A stretch of 53,702 nt of DNA from Mycobacterium gordonae. GTDB lineage: Bacteria; Actinomycetota; Actinomycetes; Mycobacteriales; Mycobacteriaceae. Where the stretch lies: contig NZ_LQOY01000061.1 of assembly GCF_002101675.1 (NCBI RefSeq), forward strand, positions 1 to 53,702. Direction: 5' to 3'. The translations under genes and the position numbers were made by a program. The notes beneath the pieces were generated by a model. The model was not told where the DNA came from. It worked only from the letters and a program-made list of their open reading frames with translations, and ran no database searches. Every line of letters begins with the position of its first letter. The stretch's first letter is position 1. Positions 38,730 through 47,911 of the stretch are shown one piece after another.

Positions 38730-39100
38730 AGCGCTGACCTCCGTTAACCCCGCCGCCCGTGAAGAGCCGACCCGACGCGAGAGACGATACGACTTCGCTG
38801 TTGAACATGTGTCGTTTTGCTCAAAGATTTCGAGCATGCTGCTGGTTAGTGAACTTTCCGGGGCGTGCGGCGGCCGCTATGCAGTTGCTGAGAGTGCTCA
38901 ACCACGGTGGGCGACGGGCCGGAGCACGAAGTGCTCGGGCCATCCGAGACGGCCCACGGCCGGCGGGGGCGGGGCTTAGTGACGGCTTCCAGTGCGCGCC
39001 GTCCCCTACTGGGTCAAAGACCGCCGACCCTTGAAGAACCGCAATTGTTGAGGCAAAGGTTGGTATCGCCAATGCCCTACTCGAAGCATGGTGCGCCCGC
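38730..39100. other. Gene-free spacer with duplicated PPE leader
   Basis: Of these 371 bp, the part next to copy 3 (38730-38820) repeats the leader found before copy 2, with the shared block ACCTCCGTTAACCCC and a conserved GATACGACTTC-type segment. The remainder (38821-39100) shows no coding, repeat or hairpin signal that I can support. Confidence 0.6.
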
Positions 39101-40813
39101 CTACGTCAGGTTCCTCAGAAATTGAGTCAGGCTGAACAATCCGGCCACGCCGGTGCCCGAGTTGAGCAGACCGCTATTCAACCCGGCGACGAACCCACTT
39201 GGGAACGGACCCACGGCTGCCGTCACTCCGGTGTTGAAAAACCCAGACATGTCGCCGTTCAAGTTCGTTGCGCCGCTGGCCTTGTTGAAGAATCCTGACA
39301 CTAAGGTCGGGTTGGCGCCGCTGGGCGTGTTGTAGAAACCGGAGACATTGGTACCGGTATTCCCGAAGCCGGATGTCGTTGCGCCGCTAGATGTGTTGAA
39401 TCCGGAGCCGGTGTTCGCATTGCCGGAATTCCAAAATCCAGTGTTGGTGTTGCCGGAGTTGCCGTCGAAAGTGTTCATGTTGCCCGCGTTGTTTATGCCC
39501 GTGTTGATACCGCCGGCGTTGTTGAAGCCAGTGTTGAAGTTGCCCGCGTTGCTAAATCCGGTGTTCAAGTTGCCGGCGTTGCCGAAGCCAAAGTTACCCT
39601 GGCCGGAATTTCCGAACCCGATGTTGCCGAAGCCGCTGTTCCCGAAACCTACGGATTGAATCTGTCCGAGATCTGTCACAATGGGGTTGGAACCTGAATT
39701 AAAGAAGCCGACGTTGCCATCGCCGGAGTTGAAGAACCCGATGTTTCCGTTGCCAGAGTTTCCGAAGCCGATGTTGTCGACGCCAGAGTTCAGGCCGTTG
39801 AAGTGGAATTGACCGGTGGTCCGGTCGAGGTAGGCATTGCCGATACCGCTCAGATTATTGCCGGTAAGGCCAAATCCAACGTTGTTGTTGCCAGTGTTGC
39901 CGGCTCCTTGGTTGCCATTGCCGGTGTTGCCCAGGCCGACGTTGTTGTTACCCGCATTACCCAGGCCGACGTTGTTGTTTCCGGCGGTCGGGGTGAGCAG
40001 GCTGTTGCCGAATCCGCTGTTCCCAAGGCCGACGTTCCCATTGCCGAAGTTTCCGAATCCGTAGTTCCCGGAGCCGGAGTTTCCGCTGCCGACGTTAGAA
40101 TTGCCGAAATTTCCACTACCGATGTTGCCGCTGCCGAGGTTTCCGTTGCCGACGTTGCCGGCACCGGTGCCACTGTTGTTTCCGCTGCCGATGTTTCCGC
40201 CACCGGCATTGCCGAGACCGAAGTTGGGGTCCCCCGGCGCGGCTGGAGCGGCTCCCTTTGCCCCGCCGAAGAGTTGCCCGATACCCGGCAGCCCTTGCAG
40301 CGTCTGCCGCCACGACGACAACTGTGCCGCCACCGCCGAAGCTCCGCCGTGGTAGCCGACCATCGCGGCGACGTCGGTGGCCCAGAACTCTTCGTAGGCG
40401 GCCTCGGCGGCAGCGATGAAGGGGGCGTTGAACCCGAAGAAGTTGGTGCGCACCGCCTGCACCATGGCTTGGCGGTTGGCGGCGATCACCTCGGGCTGGA
40501 CGATGGCGGACTTGCAGGCCTCGAAGACGTCGGCGACCGCCTTGGCGCCGAGGGAGGCGGTAAGGGCGCGGGTTGAGGCGGCGCGCAGGAATGTGGCGTA
40601 GGGCGCCGCTGCTTTTGTCATTGCTGCCGCTGCCGGGCCTTGCCAGGCGTGACTGGTCAGCCCCGCGGTCACCAAAGAAAACGAGTCCGCGGCCGACCCC
40701 AGCTCCTCGGCCAGACCCGACCAGGCCGCTGCGGCTTGCAGCATGGGCGCAGACCCCGCGCCGCACATCATCCGCAAGGAATTGATCTCTGGTGGAAGCA
40801 TGGAGAAATTCAC
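39101..40813 (-). CDS. PPE-MPTR family protein (copy 4)
   Basis: A 570-residue PPE-MPTR protein, start GTG at 40813 ([12 protein letters not shown]). Its PPE domain is nearly that of copies 2 and 3, with small changes such as [17 protein letters not shown]. The linker [19 protein letters not shown] leads into repeats of NVGLGN/NSGSGN type. It ends [12 protein letters not shown]. The four genes are in tandem on one strand and separated by 180-470 bp, so each may have its own promoter. Confidence 0.9.
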   Translation of the reverse strand: MNFSMLPPEINSLRMMCGAGSAPMLQAAAAWSGLAEELGSAADSFSLVTAGLTSHAWQGPAAAAMTKAAAPYATFLRAASTRALTASLGAKAVADVFEACKSAIVQPEVIAANRQAMVQAVRTNFFGFNAPFIAAAEAAYEEFWATDVAAMVGYHGGASAVAAQLSSWRQTLQGLPGIGQLFGGAKGAAPAAPGDPNFGLGNAGGGNIGSGNNSGTGAGNVGNGNLGSGNIGSGNFGNSNVGSGNSGSGNYGFGNFGNGNVGLGNSGFGNSLLTPTAGNNNVGLGNAGNNNVGLGNTGNGNQGAGNTGNNNVGFGLTGNNLSGIGNAYLDRTTGQFHFNGLNSGVDNIGFGNSGNGNIGFFNSGDGNVGFFNSGSNPIVTDLGQIQSVGFGNSGFGNIGFGNSGQGNFGFGNAGNLNTGFSNAGNFNTGFNNAGGINTGINNAGNMNTFDGNSGNTNTGFWNSGNANTGSGFNTSSGATTSGFGNTGTNVSGFYNTPSGANPTLVSGFFNKASGATNLNGDMSGFFNTGVTAAVGPFPSGFVAGLNSGLLNSGTGVAGLFSLTQFLRNLT

Positions 40814-41108
40814 AGCACCGACCTCCGTTAACCCCGTCGCCCACGACGAGCCGACCCGACAGGGGAGACCGTAGGGTTGCGCCAGCGAATATGGTTCTGT
40901 TTAGCCAAGTTCTCGAAAATTTTGGCCGAGCGGGTATCCCGTGGCACCTGGCGCCATACCGCAGTAGCTGAGTACGCAGGAATGGTGCCACCGACTAGCC
41001 GGATCGCGAGATGGCGGGCCGTGTGGCGGTTCTCGGCGGCCGCCGTGAGCGACCCACTATCTCTCCCGGCCGGCGGAAGCGGGCAAGCCTGCCGGGCCGC
41101 GTTGGCCG

Positions 41109-41122
41109 AGCAAGCGCTTGGT
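41109..41122. promoter_or_regulatory. KstR2 operator upstream of kstR2 (autoregulation)
   Basis: AGCAAGCGCTTGGT is a perfect match to AnCAAGnnCTTGnT. It lies in the 324-bp gap 40814-41137, otherwise holding the PPE copy 4 leader and nothing else I recognise. A TACCCT -10 (41126-41131) begins 3 nt after it and the kstR2 GTG follows 6 nt later. Confidence 0.92.
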
Positions 41123-41137
41123 TGATACCCTGATCAC

Positions 41138-41740
41138 GTGGAGCGGGTGGCCGGCCAGGCTAACAGTCGCCGAGACGAGTTACTGGAACTCGCCGCGGTG
41201 ATGTTCGCCGAACGCGGCTTACGCGCCACGACCGTGCGTGACATCGCCGATGGCGCCGGCATCCTGTCGGGCAGTCTGTACCACCACTTCGCCTCGAAAG
41301 AGGAAATGGTGGATGAGCTGCTGCGCGGATTCCTGGACTGGCTGTTTGCACGCTACCGGGAGATCGTCGAGAGCGAACCCAATCCCTTGGAGCGGCTCAA
41401 GGGGTTGTTCATGGCGTCGTTCGAGGCGATCGAGCATCGGCACGCCCAGGTCGTCATCTATCAGGATGAGGCGCAACGGCTTTCGTCGCAGCCACGATTC
41501 TCCTACATCGACGAGCTCAACAAGCAGCAGCGCAAGATGTGGGTCGACCTGCTCAAGCAGGGCATCAAAGAGGGTTACTTCGCGCCCGACCTGGACGTCG
41601 ACCTGACTTACCGCTTCATCCGTGACACCACCTGGGTGTCGGTGCGCTGGTATCAGCCCGGCGGACCGCTCACCGCTCAACAGGTGGGTCAAAAATATCT
41701 CGCCATCGTTTTGGGCGGGATCGCAAAAGAAGGAGTCTGA
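41138..41740 (+). CDS. kstR2: KstR2, TetR-family repressor of the HIP regulon
   Basis: A 200-residue TetR regulator. The helix-turn-helix is at residues about 24-53 (TTVRDIADGAGILSGSLYHHF). The C-terminal ligand domain includes ERLKGLFMASFEAIEHRH and a Trp/Arg-rich end TTWVSVRWYQPGG. KstR2 represses the HIP (ring C/D) genes and is released by HIP-CoA made by FadD3. Its GTG start directly follows a -10 hexamer, so a leaderless transcript is likely. fadA6 starts 2 bp after its stop, forming one operon. Length equals M. tuberculosis Rv3557c. Confidence 0.95.
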   Translation: MERVAGQANSRRDELLELAAVMFAERGLRATTVRDIADGAGILSGSLYHHFASKEEMVDELLRGFLDWLFARYREIVESEPNPLERLKGLFMASFEAIEHRHAQVVIYQDEAQRLSSQPRFSYIDELNKQQRKMWVDLLKQGIKEGYFAPDLDVDLTYRFIRDTTWVSVRWYQPGGPLTAQQVGQKYLAIVLGGIAKEGV

Positions 41741-41742
41741 AC

Positions 41743-42912
41743 ATGGCTGGGTTTTCCGAGGCCTATGTCATCGAAGCTGTGCGTACCGCGGTTGGCAAGC
41801 GCGGCGGCGGGTTGGCCGGAGTCCACCCAGTCGACCTCGGTGCCCTGGGTTGGCGCGGCCTTCTGGACCGGGTGGACGTCGACCCCGCCGCCGTCGACGA
41901 CGTAATAGCCGGTTGCGTCGACGCGATCGGCGGGCAGGCCGGCAACATCGCCCGACTGTCGTGGCTGGCCGCCGGCTACCCGGAAGAGGTGCCCGGTGTC
42001 ACCGTCGACCGCCAATGCGGATCCAGCCAGCAGGCCATTTCTTTTGGCGCGCAGGCGATCATGTCGGGTACCGCGGACCTCATCGTGGCTGGCGGCATGC
42101 AGAACATGAGCCAGATCCCGATCTCGTCGGCGATGACCGTCGGCGAACAATTCGGATTCACTTCACCCACAAACGAATCCAAGCAGTGGCTGCACCGGTA
42201 CGGCGACCAGGAGATCTCCCAGTTCCGCGGCTCGGAGATGATCGCCGAGAAGTGGAACCTGTCGCGTGAAGAGATGGAGCAGTTCTCGCTGACGAGCCAC
42301 GAGCGTGCTTTCGCGGCGATCCGCGGTGGCAACTTCGACAACGAAATCCTCAGTGTCGAAACCGAAACCGGCACTTTCCGGGTGGACGAAGGCCCGCGGG
42401 AGTCGTCGCTGGAGAAGATGGCCGGATTGAAGACTCTGGTCGACGGCGGCCGCCTGACCGCGGCGATGGCCAGCCAGATCTCCGACGGCGCTTCCGCGGT
42501 GCTGCTGGCATCCGAGCAGGCCGTCAAAGACCACGGTTTGACACCACGCGCGCGCATCCACCACATCAGCACCCGCGGTGCCGACCCGGTGTTCATGCTC
42601 ACCGGGCCCATCCCCGCCACCCGTTACGCGCTGGACAAGACGGGGCTTTCCATCGACGACATCGACACCGTCGAGATCAACGAGGCCTTCGCGCCTGTGG
42701 TGATGGCCTGGCTCAAGGAGATCAAGGCCGACCCGGAGAAGGTCAATCCCAACGGCGGCGCGATCGCGCTGGGGCACCCGCTGGGCGCGACCGGCGCCAA
42801 GTTGTTCACCACCATGCTGAACACGCTGGAGCGCATCGGCGGTCGCTACGGCCTGCAGACGATGTGCGAGGGCGGCGGCACCGCGAACGTGACTATCATC
42901 GAGCGGCTCTAG
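41743..42912 (+). CDS. fadA6: FadA6, acetyl-CoA acyltransferase (thiolase)
   Basis: A 389-residue thiolase. The nucleophile is Cys92 in DRQCGSSQQA. The His of ALGHPLGATGAKL and the second Cys of MCEGGGTANV complete the active site. It performs the thiolytic step after IpdAB opens ring C, producing shorter CoA products that enter central metabolism. The preceding GAAGGAG lies near the ATG. It is cotranscribed with kstR2. Order agrees with Rv3556c. Confidence 0.95.
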   Translation: MAGFSEAYVIEAVRTAVGKRGGGLAGVHPVDLGALGWRGLLDRVDVDPAAVDDVIAGCVDAIGGQAGNIARLSWLAAGYPEEVPGVTVDRQCGSSQQAISFGAQAIMSGTADLIVAGGMQNMSQIPISSAMTVGEQFGFTSPTNESKQWLHRYGDQEISQFRGSEMIAEKWNLSREEMEQFSLTSHERAFAAIRGGNFDNEILSVETETGTFRVDEGPRESSLEKMAGLKTLVDGGRLTAAMASQISDGASAVLLASEQAVKDHGLTPRARIHHISTRGADPVFMLTGPIPATRYALDKTGLSIDDIDTVEINEAFAPVVMAWLKEIKADPEKVNPNGGAIALGHPLGATGAKLFTTMLNTLERIGGRYGLQTMCEGGGTANVTIIERL

Positions 42913-42925
42913 TTCTGCGCCGGCG

Positions 42926-42986
42926 CGCCGAGCGTGGCTTATGCGACGCTGCTTCGGCGCGTCGCGTCGTGAGATTCACACTCGGG
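42926..42986. repeat. 61-bp palindromic repeat, copy A
   Basis: A 61-bp unit starting CGCCGAGCGTGG and ending in GAGATTCACACTCGGG. It shares a 19-nt identical core (GTCGCGTCGTGAGATTCAC) and its outer arms with copy B at 43904-43964. The arms are inverted, giving an imperfect stem of about 20 bp. It lies 13 bp after the fadA6 stop and 54 bp before the DUF559 gene. Confidence 0.75.
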
Positions 42987-43040
42987 CAGGGTGGGGATGG
43001 GTGATCGCAGCAATAGGTGCTCGGATGCCAGCATCCCCGC

Positions 43041-43901
43041 ATGGACTGGCCGTTTCTCGGCGTCGAAGCGCTGGCCGCCAAGGCCATCCCCGAGCGCGCG
43101 ATGCGCACGCTCTATCAGCCCGTCTACCCGGGGGTGTACGGGCCGGCCGACATAGAGCTGACGGCAACCCAGCGCGCTTACGCTGCATGGTTGTGGTCAC
43201 GCCGCCGCGGAGTTGTCGCCGGCAATTCGGCGGCGGCGCTACTCGGCGCGAAGTGGGTCAGCCCGTCACTTGACGCGGAATTGGTCCACCACAATCGAAA
43301 ACCACCGGCGCGCATCGTCGTTCATTCCGACAAGCTGGCACCTTACGAGCTGCTCGTTGCAGAGGGCGTCCCGATAACCACCCCGGCGCGCACCGCCTTT
43401 GACATCGGACGGCGAACCACTACGCGGCTGCACGCAGTCCAGCGGCTCGATGCCCTGGTTCGTGCGACTGATGTCAAGATCGCCGACGTTCACGCGGTCG
43501 CCGCCGAACATCCCGGCGCACGCGGGCTGGTGCGGCTCCGTCGGATCCTGCCGCTCGTCGACGGAGGTGCCGAGTCGCCACAAGAGACGCGGACTCGCCT
43601 GGCGTTGATGGACGCGGGCCTGCCGAAACCGCAGACTCAGATCAGGGTGTGCGGCGAGTACGGCGACTTCGTGGCCCGTATCGACATGGGCTACCAAGAG
43701 CTGCGCGTCGGCATCGAGTACGACGGACCGCAGCACTGGACGGATCCAGCCCAACGCGCCCGCGATATCGACCGGCAGTCGGAGTTGCTCGATCTGGGAT
43801 GGACGATCATCCGGGTCAGCAATGACCTGCTGCAGTATCGGTTGAGGACCCTTATCGCGCGCGTCGTGTCGGCGATGCAGTCGGCGGGATGGCGTTGGTG
43901 A
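43041..43901 (+). CDS. DUF559/Vsr-like nuclease-fold protein with AbiEi-like N-terminus (Rv3555c-like)
   Basis: A 286-residue protein. Residues about 15-150 resemble the actinobacterial AbiEi-type region (LYQPVYPGVYGP, TPARTAFDIGRR). Residues about 175-280 form a DUF559 PD-(D/E)xK-like module, with Glu in ESPQETRTRL, Asp in ARIDMGY, GIEYDGPQHW and a closing LDLGWTIIRVSNDLL. Family membership suggests nucleic-acid cleavage, but activity is unproven. The ATG at 43041 is chosen over a GTG at 43017; neither has a good ribosome site. It is flanked on both sides by copies of one palindromic repeat. An equivalent (Rv3555c) sits next to fadA6 in M. tuberculosis. Confidence 0.82.
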   Translation: MDWPFLGVEALAAKAIPERAMRTLYQPVYPGVYGPADIELTATQRAYAAWLWSRRRGVVAGNSAAALLGAKWVSPSLDAELVHHNRKPPARIVVHSDKLAPYELLVAEGVPITTPARTAFDIGRRTTTRLHAVQRLDALVRATDVKIADVHAVAAEHPGARGLVRLRRILPLVDGGAESPQETRTRLALMDAGLPKPQTQIRVCGEYGDFVARIDMGYQELRVGIEYDGPQHWTDPAQRARDIDRQSELLDLGWTIIRVSNDLLQYRLRTLIARVVSAMQSAGWRW

Positions 43902-43903
43902 CC

Positions 43904-43964
43904 CGCCGAGTGTGGATCGCACGACGGCCAGCGGCGTGTCGCGTCGTGAGATTCACGCTCGGCG
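43904..43964. repeat. 61-bp palindromic repeat, copy B
   Basis: It begins 2 bp after the DUF559 stop. Outer arms CGCCGAGTGTG and CACGCTCGGCG and inner arms ATCGCACGACG and CGTCGTGAGAT pair with one mismatch each, forming a hairpin of about 23 bp with a 15-nt loop. It is in the same orientation as copy A. It could act as terminator for the DUF559 gene and for the convergent sod gene. Confidence 0.8.
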
Positions 43965-43982
43965 GGAGGGGAGGCCCGGCGG

Positions 43983-44609
43983 CTAGGGCGCGTCCAGTCC
44001 GGAGAGCCGGCCGGTACGGGCCGCGTCGAAGCGGGACGCGACGTCGGTCCAGTTGACCAGGGACCACAGCTGCTCCACATAGTCGGTCTTGACGTTGCGG
44101 TACTGCAGATAGAAGGCGTGTTCCCAGGCGTCGAACACCAAAAGTGGCGTGCTCGTGATCGCGAGGCTGATGTGGTGATCATGAATCTGGTGCACGACGA
44201 GACGGCTGCCGATCGGATCCCAGGCCAGGGTGCCCCACCCGGAGCCCTGCACTGTGCCGGTTGCCGCGGTCAGTTCGGCGCGGAATGCGTCGAAGTCTCC
44301 GAAGAACTCGTCAATGGCCGCGGCCAACTCGCCCCCGGGGCGGTCGCCACCGTCCGGTGACAGGTTCGTCCAGAAGATCGAGTGCAGGGCATGACCGGCG
44401 AGGTGAAAAGCCAACGCCCGCTCCAGGCCGGGCAGGTGGCCTAATGAACGCTGGGCTCGGGCTTCCGCCAGCTGTTCGACGGTCGAGTTTGCGCCTTTGA
44501 CGTAGGCGGCGTGGTGCTTGTCATGGTGGAGTTCCATGATCTCACCGCTGATCGCCGGCTCCAGGGCCCCGTAGTCATAAGTCAGCTCAGGCAGTTGGTA
44601 GATCGCCAT
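43983..44609 (-). CDS. Fe/Mn superoxide dismutase
   Basis: A 208-residue SodA/SodB-family enzyme. Metal ligands are visible in [12 protein letters not shown] (residues about 26-37), [11 protein letters not shown] (about 70-80) and the [11 protein letters not shown] block near residues 160-170. A His in the IHDHHISL segment corresponds to the position that is His in the M. tuberculosis Fe enzyme. It has no signal peptide. It dismutates superoxide, plausible near flavin and oxygenase chemistry. AAAGGA lies 8 nt before the ATG at 44609; an upstream open extension to 45044 is not homologous. From memory M. tuberculosis has no sod gene at this locus (its sodA is Rv3846), so this is probably an additional copy. 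Confidence 0.92.
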   Translation of the reverse strand: MAIYQLPELTYDYGALEPAISGEIMELHHDKHHAAYVKGANSTVEQLAEARAQRSLGHLPGLERALAFHLAGHALHSIFWTNLSPDGGDRPGGELAAAIDEFFGDFDAFRAELTAATGTVQGSGWGTLAWDPIGSRLVVHQIHDHHISLAITSTPLLVFDAWEHAFYLQYRNVKTDYVEQLWSLVNWTDVASRFDAARTGRLSGLDAP

Positions 44610-44679
44610 CAAGGTAGTCCTTTCGCGAAGGGAAGAGGCTGCGCCTCGACGATAACGAAAGTTCGGGTTGCCAAAAAAG

Positions 44680-44698
44680 TTAGTGTGGCCTACCTTAG
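44680..44698. promoter_or_regulatory. Possible IdeR-like iron box upstream of sod
   Basis: TTAGTGTGGCCTACCTTAG, 70 bp upstream of the sod start, resembles the IdeR/DtxR consensus TTAGGTTAGGCTAACCTAA at 13 of 19 positions when read on the reverse strand. The match is marginal. An iron-dependent control of an Fe-SOD would make sense, but the site is only a candidate. Confidence 0.25.
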
Positions 44699-44727
44699 AA
44701 ATCGTCGGAGGGTGTACCGACAGCCAC

Positions 44728-44759
44728 GCGGCCCGCACCGGGTAACCGGTGCGGGCCGC
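44728..44759 (-). terminator. Strong hairpin terminator downstream of fdxB
   Basis: A perfect 14-bp GC-rich stem (GCGGCCCGCACCGG and its complement) closed by a GTAA loop, 44 bp after the fdxB stop. There is no T tract, as usual in mycobacteria. It separates the ipd-fdxB transcript from the sod promoter. Confidence 0.8.
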
Positions 44760-44803
44760 ACTTAGATTCGATGGTGAAGCGCCGACGCGTGACGCAGACG
44801 CCT

Positions 44804-46813
44804 CTAGGCGTCGTAGTCGACCGAGACGAACGGCGTGGTCGGGTGCGACTGGCAGGTCAGGATGTAACCGGCGTCCAGCTCGGCTTGTCCCAGCGCGAAG
44901 TTGTGGTCCATCTCGACGTTGCCCTCGACAAGCTTGGCCCGGCAGGTGCCGCACGCGCCGCCCATGCAGGCGTACGGCGCGTCGTCGCGCACCTGCAGCG
45001 CGCCCTCGAGGATCGAGTCGCCAGGTGTCAGGTCGTACGTCCATTGCTTACCGGACAGCGTGAACGTCACGGTCGCGCTCTCATACGAATGCTCGCCCGA
45101 CGAAGCGCTCTCGAAACCGTGGAAGAGCTCCAGGTGAATCCGCTCGGCGTCCACCCGATGCTCCAGCAGCGTCTCGCGCACGGTAGTGGTCATCTCCATC
45201 GGGCCGCAGATAAACCACTCGTCGACGTGGTCCGGCTGCAGGTTGCCGGTCAGCCACAGGTTCAGCTTGTCGCGATCGATGCGGCCGCGCAGTTCAGGAG
45301 TGTGCAACGACTCGCCCGACAGCACGTGCAGGATTTCCAGACGGTCGGCATACCTAGATTCAAGGCGGTCGAGTTCAGCCCGGAACATCGTCGATTCCTT
45401 GGTGCGGTTGCCGTAGATGAGCGTGAACCGGCTCTCCGTCTCGATCTCCAAAGTTGTTGCCAGGATTGACAAGACGGGCGTGATGCCGCTGCCGGCCACT
45501 AGGCCGACGTAGTGCTTGCGGTTCAGCGGATGCAGCGGGGTGCCGAACCGGCCGGTCGGCGTCATCAGCTCCAGCACGTCACCGGCCTTCAGCTGTTCGG
45601 CCACGAACGTCGAAAAAGCGCCGCCCGGAATATGTTTGACCGCGATCCGCAACTGTGCGCGTGTTGCCGGGGCGCAGATCGAGTAGTTGCGGCGCACGCC
45701 TTCGGCGCCCACGACGGTGACGTGCTGGCCCGGCTCGAACCCGAACGCGTCCTGCAAGTCCTCGGGTACGGCGAAGGTGACCAGGGTGCTGTCGGCGGTG
45801 ATGGGGTCCACCGACGCGACCGGGATGCGGTGCAGCACGGCGTGTGGCGAGCTGGATCTGGACGGCATGCGCACCGGAAGCAGCTTGGCCAGTCTGCCGT
45901 TGAGCTCTTTCCATTCCCGGTACTCGTCGGGGTTGAGTTGCTGGCCGAAGACCGTGTTGATCGCGGCGTTGCGTTCCAGGTAGGCCTCTTCGTTACGCTT
46001 CCACGTACGCAGGTACCGGTAGAACGGCACCGACGGGTGCAGGTGGTGCACCAGGTGGTAGTTCTGCGACAGCAGCACCGGGGTGAACAGCCATTCGGCG
46101 CCGACGCGGTTGCGGGTCGCCCGGTACCGGTTGGTGCGCTGCGTGTCCTCGAGTCCGTGATGGGGCAGCCAGTCGAACCACCAGGCCAGAATGGTCAGGC
46201 CGATGCGCTGCGGGATCAGGAATACGACGAGCAGGATCACAAAGTTTCCGGTGAGGATGGCCGCGAGTATTCCGGTGATGAAGAGAGCCATCATCAACAG
46301 CGACTCCGCGTATTCGGCGACCGGGCGGCTGCGTGCACGCGGGAGGTAGTACTTGATGTAGAAGTACTCCACCAGCGACCACCGGAGTGGCAGCTGCCAC
46401 CACTTTCCGTGCGAGGCGAAGGTGTCGGGGTCTTCGTCGTCGTCATTAGAGTGCCGGTGATGCTGGATGTGGATGTAGCCGAAAGCCGGGAAGGCGACCA
46501 CCGGGCCGACGAACAGCCAGGCCAGCCGCCCCATCAGGCCGTTGACCCAGCGGACCGAGCTGATCGAGTAATGCGACGCGTCGTGCACGACGGTGAACAT
46601 CACGAACGTCACCGCGGCGTTGACCGGAATGGTCACCCACCAGGGTGACCAGCCGTTGATGTAGCCGACGGTGCAGGTGACGAAGGCGGTCAGGGACGCG
46701 AGAAAGATCCCGATGGTGGGTAGCGCGAGCTTGGGTACGGCCTCGCCCGGATCGGGCAGCGCGTGCTGCGCGGTGGACCCGGAGGTCGCTGGGGCCTGCT
46801 CGACGGTCGACAT
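44804..46813 (-). CDS. fdxB: FdxB, fatty-acid-desaturase-like/ferredoxin reductase fusion
   Basis: A 669-residue three-part protein. Residues about 20-310 form a membrane desaturase/hydroxylase domain with His boxes [17 protein letters not shown] and HLVHHLHP. Residues about 330-570 form an FAD/NAD reductase ([18 protein letters not shown]). The C-terminus is a [2Fe-2S] ferredoxin (CMGGACGTC plus a Cys in CQSHP). It is a self-sufficient di-iron oxygenase architecture; the substrate is unknown, though it belongs to the KstR2 regulon in M. tuberculosis (Rv3554). It lies 30 bp downstream of ipdC and is probably the last gene of the echA20-ipdABC-fdxB operon. Confidence 0.93.
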   Translation of the reverse strand: MSTVEQAPATSGSTAQHALPDPGEAVPKLALPTIGIFLASLTAFVTCTVGYINGWSPWWVTIPVNAAVTFVMFTVVHDASHYSISSVRWVNGLMGRLAWLFVGPVVAFPAFGYIHIQHHRHSNDDDEDPDTFASHGKWWQLPLRWSLVEYFYIKYYLPRARSRPVAEYAESLLMMALFITGILAAILTGNFVILLVVFLIPQRIGLTILAWWFDWLPHHGLEDTQRTNRYRATRNRVGAEWLFTPVLLSQNYHLVHHLHPSVPFYRYLRTWKRNEEAYLERNAAINTVFGQQLNPDEYREWKELNGRLAKLLPVRMPSRSSSPHAVLHRIPVASVDPITADSTLVTFAVPEDLQDAFGFEPGQHVTVVGAEGVRRNYSICAPATRAQLRIAVKHIPGGAFSTFVAEQLKAGDVLELMTPTGRFGTPLHPLNRKHYVGLVAGSGITPVLSILATTLEIETESRFTLIYGNRTKESTMFRAELDRLESRYADRLEILHVLSGESLHTPELRGRIDRDKLNLWLTGNLQPDHVDEWFICGPMEMTTTVRETLLEHRVDAERIHLELFHGFESASSGEHSYESATVTFTLSGKQWTYDLTPGDSILEGALQVRDDAPYACMGGACGTCRAKLVEGNVEMDHNFALGQAELDAGYILTCQSHPTTPFVSVDYDA

Positions 46814-46843
46814 AGCTGGAAGAGCTTAGTCGACACGCGTCAA

Positions 46844-47911
46844 CTACTCCACTAGCTTGGCGGCGGCCTGCAAATGCTCGATCGCCTCGGCCACCACCGA
46901 CTCGATCAGCTCGGCGCACGACGGCAGGTCGTCCAGGATGCCGGCCACCTGGCCGGACGCCAGTACGCCGGCCTCAGTATTGCCCTCGACCAGCCCCGCC
47001 TTGAGCAGCATCGGGGTGTTCGCCGCCATCACCACCTGCGACCAGGTGAGTTCCTTGCCGTGCCGCATGGCTAGCCCGTCTTGGATCATCGATCGCCAGC
47101 TCATCTGCGACATCTGCTTGAATTTGGCGGCGTTGCGCACCGCCGCGGTGAAACCCCTTGCCCGCGAACCGCTTTCCAGCTTCTCCACCAGCCCGGTGCG
47201 CAGCACCCGGTGCGGCATGCCGTCGACGCGGGTGGTGACCACGGTCCCGTCCAGGGCGGATTCAAGATAGCGCCGCTTGACGGCGTCGGGCACAGTGGAA
47301 TCCGAGGTGAGCAGGAAGCGGGTGCCCATGGCAACCCCCGCGGCGCCGTAGGACAACGCCGCGGCCAGTCCACGTCCGTCGAAGAAGCCGCCGGCGGCGA
47401 TCACCGGGATGCCGGTGCCCTCGACCGCGTCCAGAACGGACGGCAGCAGCAAGGTGGTGGCGACCGGGCCGGTGTGCCCGCCGCCTTCGCCGCCCTGCAC
47501 GATCATCGCGTCGGCGCCCCACCCGGCCACCTTGCGGGCGTGCTTGGCCGCGCCGATCGACGGGATGACTACCGCGCCGGCCTCTTTGAGCCGGGCGATG
47601 AGTTCAGGCTTGGGCGCCAAAGCGAACGAAGCGACCTTGACGCCCTCGCGGATCATCAACTCGACGCGATCACCGGCATCGGCGGCGTCGGCGCGGATGT
47701 TGACGCCGAATGGCTTGTCGGTCGCGGCCTTGACTTTGCTTATGGCCGTGGCCAACTCGTCCAGGGTCATGGTGGCCGAGGCCAGGATGCCCAGCCCGCC
47801 GGCGTTGGCCGTGGCCGAGACCAGCCGGGCGCCGGCCACCCAACCCATCCCGGTCTGCACTACCGGGTGTTCTATGCCGACCAGCTCGGTCAGCGGTGTC
47901 TTGATCCTCAC
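46844..47911 (-). CDS. ipdC: IpdC, flavin-dependent oxidoreductase (nitronate monooxygenase family)
   Basis: A 355-residue TIM-barrel flavoprotein of the 2-nitropropane dioxygenase/NMO group. It starts TPLTELVGIEHPVVQTGMG and carries QGGEGGGHTG (FMN phosphate region) and PVIAAGGFFDGRG. In steroid degraders IpdC is proposed to act on a CoA ester late in ring C/D catabolism, not on nitroalkanes. The start is GTG at 47911, sharing one base with the ipdB stop. Length equals M. tuberculosis Rv3553. Confidence 0.93.
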   Translation of the reverse strand: MRIKTPLTELVGIEHPVVQTGMGWVAGARLVSATANAGGLGILASATMTLDELATAISKVKAATDKPFGVNIRADAADAGDRVELMIREGVKVASFALAPKPELIARLKEAGAVVIPSIGAAKHARKVAGWGADAMIVQGGEGGGHTGPVATTLLLPSVLDAVEGTGIPVIAAGGFFDGRGLAAALSYGAAGVAMGTRFLLTSDSTVPDAVKRRYLESALDGTVVTTRVDGMPHRVLRTGLVEKLESGSRARGFTAAVRNAAKFKQMSQMSWRSMIQDGLAMRHGKELTWSQVVMAANTPMLLKAGLVEGNTEAGVLASGQVAGILDDLPSCAELIESVVAEAIEHLQAAAKLVE

